Part shown: positions 47,765-58,600 of the stretch, in pieces | Layout of the letters: every line of letters begins with the position of its first letter | How positions within the stretch are numbered: the stretch's first letter is position 1 | Assembly (NCBI RefSeq): GCF_003628145.1 | Contig: NZ_RBZV01000011.1 | Location: forward strand, 119,573-183,572 | From: Trinickia fusca | Lineage (GTDB): Bacteria > Pseudomonadota > Gammaproteobacteria > Burkholderiales > Burkholderiaceae | Direction: 5' to 3' | Length of the DNA stretch: 64,000 nt | Made by a program: the position numbers and the translations under genes | Notes under the pieces: model-generated | The model's input: only the letters and a program-made list of their open reading frames with translations | Databases searched by the model: none | What the model was told of the DNA's origin: nothing

Positions 47765-49606
47765 ATGAGTAAAAAGAATCGCAATCCCGCGTCAAGCGGG
47801 CAGCGACGGGTGTCGTACGGACATCTGACGCTTGGCCGAACATGGCCGCTCAGGTGCGCGCGCGCCCACCACCACTTCCTGGCCGCTTGGGTGGCACTGG
47901 CTTGTGCGACCACGGCGTTCGCGCAGAGTGCGAGTTCGCTCGACGCACAAGAGCAGCGACGCCGTGCGCTCGAGCAGGAAGCCGAACGCCAGCACCAGAT
48001 TCATGCGCCGAACGTACAGCTGCCGCAAGCGGCGCCGAGCGGGGCGGTCGACGATGGCCGGGTGCCTGCCGAGTCGCCTTGCTTCAAGATCGATCGGATC
48101 ACATTGGACGTGCCAACCGGCTTGAGCGACGCGGTCGAGCGTGCGGGCGCGCGCGCCTTGTCGCCCGATCCGCTGTTTCCCGGATCGCTGAGGTTTGCCA
48201 CCTCCTACCTCGAGCGCTACCGGGGCCAATGCGTCGGCCGCGAGGGGCTCAATGTGATCGTGCACCGGCTGTCGGCGCTGATGCTCGAGAAGGGTTACAC
48301 GACCACGCGTGTCCTGATTCCGGCTCAGGATCTGTCGAGCGGCAAGCTCACGCTGAGCGTCATACCGGGCATCGTCGCGGGCATCCGGTTCGCCGATACC
48401 TCGACCTACGGAACGTGGCGCAACGCGTTCCCGACGCATGCCGGGGAATTGCTCGATCTGCGCGACCTCGAGCAGGGCCTCGAGCAGATGAAGCGCGTGC
48501 CGAATCAGGACGTCGACATGCAACTCGTGCCCGGCGCAACGCCAGGCGAGACCGATGTCGTGATCGCCGTGCAACGCACGAAGCCGTGGTCGCTGTCGAT
48601 GAGCGTCAACGATAGCGGGCTGAAGTCGACGGGGCGGCTGCAAGCCGACGTCAACCTCGCGCTGAACAACCCGCTGGGCCTGTCCGACCTGTTCAACGTC
48701 GGCTACAACCACGACGCGGACGGTCACACCGACCGGTACGGCACGCGCGGCGCCAGCGCCTACTACTCGATTCCCTGGGGCAACTGGACGTTCACGGCGA
48801 CCGGCAGCCACTACCACTACCACCAGCAGATCGCGGGCGCGTTCCAGGACTTCGTGTCGAGCGGCATTTCGAAGACGGTCGACTTCAAGATCGAGTACCT
48901 GTTCTATCGCAATCAGGTGCAAAGGAATTCGCTCGAATTCCGCACGGGCAAGTACTTCAGCGAATCGTTCGTCGACGGCACGCCGCTCGATGTGCAACAC
49001 CGCGACAACAGCTATGCCGAGATCGGCTGGCAGCACAAGCATTTCTTCGGCGCGGCGCAGCTCGACAGCACGCTGGCCTATCGCTGGGGCGTGCCGTGGT
49101 TCGGCGCGCAAGCGGATCTGCCGGGCGCGGGCGATACGACGCCAACCTTCTACTACCACATCGAAACGCTCGACTCGACGTTGAGTGTGCCGTTTCAACT
49201 GGCGAACGTGCCGCTGCGCTACAGCATGACGCTGCGTGCGCAGAACTCCCCGAGCCTGCTGTATCCGACCGAGTACTTCTCGATCGGCAGCCGCTACACG
49301 GTGCGCGGCTTCGACGGCAACACGATGCTGTCGGCTGAAAAGGGCGTGTTCGTGCGCAACGATCTCGAGGTGCCGGTTGCCAGTACCGGCCAGACGCTCT
49401 ACCTGGGTGTCGACGGCGGCGAGGTCTTCGGGCCCGAGGCGCAAAACCTCGCGGGCCGGCGTCTGGCCGGTGCCGTCGTCGGGCTGCGCGGCAGCCCCAT
49501 CAGAGGCGTTTTCTACGACGTGTTCGTGGGCGGCCCGCTCCATCAGCCGGCCCATTTCCCGAATCGCTGGCCCGTCGCGGGCTTCAGCCTGAGCTTCCAA
49601 ATATGA
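47765..49606 (+). CDS. cdiB: Two-partner secretion outer-membrane transporter (TpsB/CdiB)
   Basis: A 613-residue ShlB/FhaC/HecB-family protein. A signal peptide ends near ATTAFAQ; an N-terminal helical plug with Gln-rich stretch (QEQRRRALEQEAERQHQI) leads to POTRA domains (about residues 90-245, CFKIDRITLDVP, VPNQDVDMQLVPG), then a 16-strand barrel ending SLSFQI. It recognises the TPS domain of the partner and exports it. Start 47765 gives the shortest basic signal region. It overlaps the exoprotein start in an ATGA, so the two are co-translated. Confidence 0.93.
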   Translation: MSKKNRNPASSGQRRVSYGHLTLGRTWPLRCARAHHHFLAAWVALACATTAFAQSASSLDAQEQRRRALEQEAERQHQIHAPNVQLPQAAPSGAVDDGRVPAESPCFKIDRITLDVPTGLSDAVERAGARALSPDPLFPGSLRFATSYLERYRGQCVGREGLNVIVHRLSALMLEKGYTTTRVLIPAQDLSSGKLTLSVIPGIVAGIRFADTSTYGTWRNAFPTHAGELLDLRDLEQGLEQMKRVPNQDVDMQLVPGATPGETDVVIAVQRTKPWSLSMSVNDSGLKSTGRLQADVNLALNNPLGLSDLFNVGYNHDADGHTDRYGTRGASAYYSIPWGNWTFTATGSHYHYHQQIAGAFQDFVSSGISKTVDFKIEYLFYRNQVQRNSLEFRTGKYFSESFVDGTPLDVQHRDNSYAEIGWQHKHFFGAAQLDSTLAYRWGVPWFGAQADLPGAGDTTPTFYYHIETLDSTLSVPFQLANVPLRYSMTLRAQNSPSLLYPTEYFSIGSRYTVRGFDGNTMLSAEKGVFVRNDLEVPVASTGQTLYLGVDGGEVFGPEAQNLAGRRLAGAVVGLRGSPIRGVFYDVFVGGPLHQPAHFPNRWPVAGFSLSFQI

Positions 49607-52600
49607 ACCGACTTTGTTATCGCGTCATTTTCAACGCTGTCCGCGGACTGTGGATGGCCGTTCAGGAAACCGCGGCGAGCTTCGGCAAGGGGCGTCATAC
49701 CGGTGTTGGCGCAGCGGGCCGAGCCGGCCGTGCGCCGCTGCAGCCATTCGCCATGCTGCCCATGCAGCACATCGCGTTCGCTGCGTTGTGTGTCTTCGGT
49801 ATGCAGCCGGTGCTGGTGCAGGCGCAAGTGATCGCCGCGCCAAGCGGCGCATCGGGGAACAAGCCGGTGGTCGGGGTGACTGCCAACGGCGTGCCGATCG
49901 TGCAGATCACCACGCCCAATGCCGCGGGCTTGTCGAACAACGTTTATACGCAATACAACGTCGGTTCGCAGGGGCTCATTCTCAACAACTCGCCCGGCAC
50001 GACGCAGACGCAGCAGGGCGGCTACGTGGCCGGCAATCCGTATCTGAGCTCGAACGGCGCGCGCGTCATCGTCAATCAGGTCGTGGGCGGCAACCCGAGC
50101 CGACTGCTGGGCTATACGGAAGTGGCGGGGCAGCAGGCCGAGGTCGTCATTGCCAATCCCTCCGGCATCTTCTGTAACGGCTGCGGCTTCATCAACACGA
50201 GCCGCGGCATCCTCACGACCGGCACGCCGGTGTTCGGCGGCACGGGCAGTCTCGACGCGTTCCATGTCACCGGCGGTGCGATTCAGATCGGTAGCGCGGG
50301 CTTGAATTCGGCCGGTGTCGATCAGGTGGATCTGATCGCGCGCAGCGTGCAGGTCAACGGCAAGGTCTGGGCTAATCGGCAGCTCAACGTCGTGGCTGGC
50401 GCCAACGATGTTAATCACGCCGATCTGAGCACACACGCGTTGCCGGCCGACGGCAACCAGCCGGCTGTTGCCATCGACGTCGCGCAGCTGGGCGGGATGT
50501 ATGCCGGCAAGATCAGGCTCGTCGGGACCGAGGCGGGCGTGGGCGTGAACAGCCTCGGCACGATCGAGGCGCAATCGGGCGATATTGCGCTGAGCAGTCA
50601 GGGCAAGGTCACGCTTGCAGGCTCGACGAGCGCGAGCGGTAACGTGCAGATCCAGGCGGCCGGGGACGTGTCCAATAGCGGAGCGCTGTACGCCGCGCAG
50701 AGCGCAACCGTGGGTAGCCAGGGGCACGTCACCAATAGCGGCACGCTTGCCGCGCTGGGCAGCACGACAGTCAGCGGCGCGAGTATCGATTCGAGCGGCG
50801 GGCTCGGTGCAGGCGTCGACGCGAACGGCCATTTGATCGGTACGGGCAATCTGACGGTGACCGCGACGGGCGCCAGCAGCATGACCGGACAAAACCTCGC
50901 GGGCGGCAGTCTGACCGCGAGCGGCAGCAGCCTGAACCTGACGGGGGCGCAAACGGTCGCGAACGGTTCGGCGACCTTGACGGCCACCGGAGCCGGTGGC
51001 GATACCGGCAACATCACCCATACGGGCGCGACCTTGAGCGCGGGCGGCGGTGCGCGCTTGGGTGCCACTGGCGCGGTCACGAACGACAAGGCGCAAGTGC
51101 GCGCGGCGCAGCTCAATGTCAACGCGGCGAGCTTGTCGAATCGGGGCGGGCAGCTGGTGCAATCGGGCTCCGGCAGCAGCACGATGACCGTGACGGGAAG
51201 CGTCGACAACACGCAAGGGGTCATTCAAGCAGACGGCGGTGCGACGCTGACGGCGGCGAACGTCACGAACACGGCTGGCCGGATCGTGTCGCTGAACGCG
51301 GACGGCTTGTCGCTGAACGCGAGCGGGCAGATCAGCAATGCGGCCGGCACGACGGCACAGGGCTTGGTCGGCGGCGTGATCGGCGGCAAGGGTAACGTCA
51401 CCGTGCAAGCGAGCTCGCTGACCAACAGCGGCACGCTGACGGCGGTGCAGGCGCTGAATGCGACGGTCAAGGGCTCGCTCGACAACAGCGGCGGGAAGAT
51501 CGAGACCAATCAGCTGACCCTGAGCGCCGCGAGCCTGACGAACGAAGGCGGGACGCTGACGCAGCTCGGCACGGGGCCGACGTCGATGACGGTGGGCAAC
51601 GTCATCGACAACGCGAACGGCGGCGTGATCGAGACGAATAGCCAGGATTTGACGCTGGCGCCGGCGAGCCTGAACAACAACGGCGGTACGATCACGCACG
51701 CTGGCACGGGCACGTTGACGATTACCGCTGGCAACGGCGCGGGCTCCTTCACGAACGCCGGTGGGACGGTGGTTGGCAATGGCCGGATCGCCGTCTCGGC
51801 CGCTGGTATTCAAAACAACAGCGGTTCAATCGCTGCCGGCAAGACGCTGAACGTTTCGACGAGCGGTAACGTCGACAACACGCAAGGGGTCATTCAAGCA
51901 GACGGTGGCGCGACGCTGACGGCGACGAACGTCACGAACACGGCGGGGCGGATCGTTTCGTTGAACGCGGACGGCTTGTCACTGAACGCGAGCGGGCAGA
52001 TCAGCAATGCGGTCGGCACCACGGCGCAGGGCTTGGCCGGCGGCGTGATCGGCGGCAAGGGCAACGTCACCGTGCAAGCGAACTCGCTGACCAACAGCGG
52101 CACGCTGACGGCGGTGCAGGCGCTGAATGCGACGGTCAAGGGCTCGCTCGACAACAGTGGTGGGAAGATCAGTGGTGCGGCGGTGACTGCGAACGCGAGC
52201 TCGCTGAAAAACGTCCACGGCGCGATCACCGGCGCGACGGTATCGCTGACGATGCCGCAACTGGACAACAGCGGCGGGCAGATCGAAACGAATCAGCTGA
52301 CGCTGAGCGCCACGAATCTGACGAACGAAGGCGGGACGCTGACGCAACTCGGTACGGGGCCGATGACGATGACGGTGGGCAACGTCATCGACAACGCAAA
52401 CGGCGGCGTGATCGAGACGAATAGCCAGGACTTGACGCTGGCTCCAGCGAGCCTGAACAACAATGGCGGCACGATCACGCACGCCGGCACGGGCACGTTG
52501 ACGATTACTGCAGGCAACGGCGCGGGCTCGCTGACCAACGTGGCGGGCAAGATCGCCGGCAACGGTCAGGTCGCCATCTCGGCCGGTGGTATTCAAAACA

Positions 52601-55600
52601 ACAGCGGAGCGATCACTGCCAGCAAGACGCTGAACGTTTCGACGAGCGGTAACGTCGACAACACGCAAGGGCTTCTTCAAGCGGATGGCGGCGCGACGCT
52701 GACGGCGGCGAACGTCACGAATACGGCGGGCCGGATCGTTTCGTTGAATGCGGACGGTTTGTCGCTGAGCGCGAGCGGGCAGATCAGCAATGCGGCCGGC
52801 ACGACGGCACAAGGCTTGGTCGGCGGCGTGATCGGCGGCAAGGGTAACGTCACCGTGCAAGCGAACTCGCTGACCAACAGCGGCACGCTGACGGCGCTGC
52901 AGGCACTGAACGCGACGGTCAAAGGCTCGCTCGACAACAGCGGGGGGAAGATGAGTGGCGCGGCAGTGACCGCGAACGCGAGCTCGCTGAAGGACGTGCA
53001 CGGTACGATTACCGGCGCGACGGTATCGCTGACGATGCCGCAACTGGACAACAGCGGCGGGCAGATCGAAACGAATCAGCTGACGCTGAGCGCCACGAAC
53101 CTGACGAACGAAGGCGGGACGCTGACGCAGCTCGGTACCGGACCGATGACGATGACGGTGGGCAACGTCATCGACAACGCGAACGGCGGCGTGATCGAGA
53201 CCAATAGCCAGGACTTGACGCTGGCTCCAGCGAGCCTGAACAACAATGGCGGCACGATCACGCACGCCGGCACGGGCACGTTGACGATCACCGCCGGCAA
53301 CGGCGCGGGCTCGCTGGCCAACGTGGCGGGCAAGATCGTGGGCCATGGCCAGGTCGCCGTCTCTGCGGCCAACCTCGACAACACGGGCGGCTCGCTTACG
53401 GCGCGCGGTCCCCTATCGGCCACCGTAGCCGGTGCGCTGAACAACACGGGCGGCGTGCTGCATTCCGACACGAATCTGAAGGCCACGAGCGGCGCCGCGC
53501 TGACCAACGTCGGCGGCAAGATCAACGTTGGCACGGCGACGAGTGCCGGCACCGCCAACACACTGAGCCTCAGTGCCGCGTCCATCGACAATACACGCGG
53601 CTCGATCCAGAACGCCGGCACGGGGGCGACCACCGTCTCCGGCACGAATCAGATCGTCAATAGCAATGCCGGCGGGGCGACCGGCATGGGCAGCATCACC
53701 GGCGGCGGCAACGTGACGCTGACCACCGCGGCGCTCTCGAACACGCAAGGTGGCCAGCTGAGCGGCACGAACTTGCAGATCAATGCGGGGAATCTGGATA
53801 ACACCGGCGGCCTGATCGGCAACATCGCGCATGCGAGCGGCGACGTCGGCATTTCGACCACCGGCACCGTCAACAACGCGGGCGAGATCAGCGCGTCGCG
53901 CAATCTTTCCATCACGACGAGCAGCCTGTCCGGCGGCGGTGTCTACAACGCGGGCGGCGACGTCACCTTCAACCTCCAAGGCGACTTCAGCAATGGGCCT
54001 GGCTACCAGTTCAATGCTGGCCATAGCCTGACGTTCAATTTGCCAGGCACGTTCAGCAACAGCGGCAGCCTCGTCGTATTCAACAATCTCGGCATCAACG
54101 CGAGCAACATCAACAACACCGGCGCGCTGACGGCAGGCGGCCTGCTGAGCACGCATTCGAACACGCTGACCAACACCGGCTCGATCGTGGGCGGCAGCGT
54201 GTCGCTGAACGCCACGCAAACCTTGTCGAACCTGGGCACGAGCGCATTGATCGGGGCGACGGACACGGCCGGCACGCTGGAACTGCTCGCCCCAGACATC
54301 GAGAACCGGGACGATACGACCGCGACCGACGCGCAGGCGAGCACCACGATCTACGGTCTCGGCAAGGTCGTCCTCGCCGGCGGCAAGGACGCGAGCGGCA
54401 ATTACACCAACGCGAATCTGATTCGGAACCAGTCTGCGCTGATCCAGTCGGGCGGCGACATGGAGATCCACGCGGATCTGGTGACGAACACCCGGCGTGT
54501 GGTGACCACGACCGGCTTCACGTCGTCGGTCGATCCCGCGCTGTTGGAACGCTACGGTATCAGTATGTCCGGTTGCGTCGCCGACCCCGTCTACGCGGCC
54601 GCTTGCAGCGGTCAAGACGTCGGTTGGGGCTCCGTGCCCAATCCGAAACAAATTGGCGGTGTGTTCACTGAGCCACCGCATGGCGGCCAGTGGAACAGCG
54701 GGTATCAGGACACGACCTATACGGGTGTTGCTGTCGCAAACACGATTGCGTCCATCAGTCCGAAATCGCAGATCGTCGCCGGCGGCAACCTGAATGCATC
54801 GTCGGTCGGGATCTTCCAGGTCTACTGGAGCCAGTTGGCCGCCACAGGCAACCTCGCGGCGCCGAAGAAACTCGACGATAACAGCTGGGTGGGCCAGACG
54901 GCGCCCAAGGTGATAGTTACGTACTCGGGGGAATATCACTACAACAACTACGACAATAGCGAGCACAACTGGCAATTGCCGTTTGGCGATGCCCCGTTTG
55001 TGGGGAACCGTCCGGGCGGCTATGACCAGCCGGCGCCGGCCGACATCCACACTTATGCGCTGCCCGGTTACGAGTCGAGCGTCACGTCCAATGGCACCAT
55101 CAGCGGCACCGGCGTAACGATCAACAACACGGGAGGCAATGCCGGCATCACGCCGCTCGGGCTGTCGCCCGGCGAGACCTTGACCGGCGTCGGCGCCGGC
55201 ACGGTCAGCGGCCAGGTTCGTACCGACACCGTCGCGGGCGGTCCCGCGCCGATCGCCATCATCCATGGCAACGCGGGCATCGGTGCCGCTGGTATCGAGG
55301 GCGCTCACGCGCCGGTGGCCATCATCCGCGGCATCCCGGGCGGTGGGGCCGGCGGCGCGTCCGATCCCATCTTCGGCAAAGCCACGGCGTTACCGGTGCT
55401 GAACAATCTCAGCGTGCCGCAAGGCGGGTTGTTCAAGGCGGATGTGGCGCCCAACGCACCGTACTTGGTCGAGACCAACCCGGCCTTTACGAATCTTCAC
55501 CAGTGGCTGTCGAGCGACTACTACTACCAGCAGTTGAGCTTCAACCCGGCGCAAATCCATGAGCGACTCGGCGATGGATTCTACGAGCAGCGTCTGGTGC

Positions 55601-58600
55601 AAAACCAGGTTCTCTCGCTGACCGGCAAATCCGTATTGGGCAACTACGCCGATACGCAAGCCGAATATCAGGCCTTGATGACGTCCGGCGCGAAGCTGGC
55701 CAAGTCGCTGAGCCTAGCTCCAGGCATGGGACTGTCGGCCCAGCAGGTTGCGGCGCTGACGGACAACGTCGTCATCATGCAAACGCAGGTGGTGGACGGT
55801 CATTCGGTGCTGGTGCCGGTGGTCTATCTCGCACAGGCGAGCCGGCAGGACATGAGCGGCGGCCCCGTGATCGCCGCGAAGGACATCGACCTCGAGAACA
55901 CCCAGGGCTTTCACAACAGCGGGACGATCATCGCGTCCGACAGCATGACGATCGACGCGCAGAGCATCGACAACAAGAACGGCAAACTGCAAAGCGGTGG
56001 CCTCATGAAGCTCACGACCAAGGGCGACATCGATTTGACGTCGGCCACGGTCAACGCGGGCAGTCTTGGTCTGTCGGCGGACGGCAACCTGATCCTCGAT
56101 ACGGCCGCGAACACGTTGACGCAGCTCACCGCGGATGGTGGATATCGGACCACGACAACGCTCGGACCGAGCGCGAGTCTGCACGTCGACGGCGACGCGG
56201 TGATCGGCACGGGCGGCAACTTCGAGCAGAACGCGGCCAGCTTGTCGGTGGGCGGCGATCTGTTGACGGGGATCAAGGGCAATTGGACGCTGGGCACGCA
56301 GCTAACCGGCGAACACAAGGTCGGGTACGGCGGCAACGGCATTTCGGACACCAACTTTACGTCTCTGATCGGGAGCAGCGTGAAGGTGAAAGGGACGTCG
56401 ACGCTGCTGGTCGATGGCGACCTGACCGCGATCGGCGCGAACCTTAAGCTCGACGGCGGCGGCACGATCGTGACTGGCGGCAACGTCTCGCTGCTTGCGT
56501 CGCGCTCCACGTCGACGGCTCACAGCAACGGCTCGGACAGCGACTACTCGGCCGACATTCGTCAGGCTGACGACACGGTGACGGGGACGACGCTAAAGAG
56601 TGACCACAGCCTAGCCGTCGCAGCGGGCAAAGACTTGACGATCACCGGCAGCACGATTGACCTCAAGCATGGCAAGGCATCGCTCGGGGCAGCCGGCGAC
56701 GTCAAGATCGGGGCGGCGGCCGAGACGCACTTTTCGGACGTCTACGAGCAAGGGAGCCACAGCGGCTTCGGCAGTCACAGCTCGCATGTCGACCATGTCG
56801 TCGAGACCACTCAGTTGTCCGACGGCAGCTCGATCTCGGCCGATAGCGTCGCGATCGAGAGCTTCAAGAAGAACATCGCTGTGACGGGCAGTGTCATCGG
56901 CGGTTCCAGCGGCGTGTCGTTGACGGCCAAGGCGGGCAATATCGACATCAGCGCGGCGACGGAGACTGATGAGGATTCCGAATTTCACGAGCGCAAGCAA
57001 TCGGGCTTCACGGGGGCTTCCGGCGGTGTCGGCTTTGGCTACGGGTCGAGCGACCAGAAGGACCAGTTCAACGGCACTTCGATCACGCAGAGCCAATCGC
57101 GCAGCCTGGTAGGCAGCGGGGCGGGCAACGTGTCGATCTCGGCGGGCAAGGACCTGCACATCGGCGGCAGCGACATCATCGCGAACAAGGCGCAGGACGA
57201 TACGAAGGACAAGACGGGCAACATCGCGATCCAGGCACAGAACATCACGATCGATCCGGGTCAGGACGCGGAGCAATCGCATGAGGAGCAGAGCGGGCAT
57301 TCGAGCGGCATTTCGATGTCGATCGTGGGCACGCCGCTCGATACGATTCGCAACACGCGCACGGCTGCGTCAACGGGCAAGGCCGTGCAGCGCTTGCAGC
57401 AGACCAGTGCGGCGGTTGGTGCGGGCTCGGCCGATGCGCCGTCGGTGGCGTTGTCGTTCGGCAGTAGTAGCAGTTCGAGCACGACCGACCAGTCGAGCAC
57501 GGTCAATGCGGGCAGCACCATTCTCGGTGGCGGCAACGTGTCGTTGACGGCGATTGGCGGTGCGGTGACGGACGCGAACGGCAAGCCGCTCGATGGCGAT
57601 CTCACTGTGTCGGGCTCGACGATCACGGCGAAAGGCATCGCGACGCTCGAAGCGAACCGCAACGTCGCGCTGCAGACGTCCACCGATCAGTCGCGCCAGA
57701 ACACGCAGTCGAGCAGTTCGAAATCGAGCCTGACGATCGCGTCGCCAGGCTTGGGTGATATAACGCGCTGGGTAACGGGCGCGCCCAATAGCAGTGGGGT
57801 GTCGTCGTCGCCGTACAACGCGAGCCGCAGCAGCGACAACGGCAACGCGGATACGACCAAGCAGACCGCGACGGTGGTGACGGGTAGCAGCGTGGCGGTG
57901 CGCAGCAAGAAGGGCGACGTGAACGTGATCGGCTCGGGCATCGTAGGCACGCAGAACGTGGACGTGATCGCGAACCAAGGCGCGATCAACGTGCTGGCCG
58001 GCCTGGAGACGAACAACACACACGAGGAATCGAGCGGCCACCAGATCGGGAGCCTGGGCAGCAACGGCACGAGCACGGGCTTTACCGTCGGGGTGTCGCG
58101 CAATCACTTGGTGCAAGACAGCGCCGAGCAGATGCAAAGCAAGATCCGCAGCCAGATCGTGAGTACCGAGGGCGACGTCACGCTCAATGCCAAGCGGGAC
58201 CTGACGGTCAAGGGCGCGGATGTGTCGGCGGGCCAGAATCTGACGCTGATGGGTCAGAACGTGACGCTTGATCCGGGCACGGACGCGCAGCAAATGAGTA
58301 TGAGCCAGAGCGCGAGCCAGTACGGCACGACGTTGGCGCTGGGCGGCTTGGCCGGCAACACGATCGCGACGATCAACCAGAGCTTGAACCAGGCGCAACA
58401 GACGCACGACAAGCGCTTGCAGGCGTTGTATGGGGCGCAAGCAGGCTTGGCTGCGTACGGTGCGTACGCGGCGACGGCGGGGGCGACGAGTGTGGCCGCG
58501 AACGCAGGGGCGAGTGCCGCCGCGAACACGGCGACGAGTGCCGGAACGAATGCAGCCACGAATGCGAAGCAGGGCGCCAAGCCGACGTTGGTGAAGGTGA

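Noticed and set aside
51202..53370. Periodic repeats that could suggest CRISPR or satellite DNA
   Set aside because: Units are 670-780 bp, in-frame, and part of the CdiA beta-helix.
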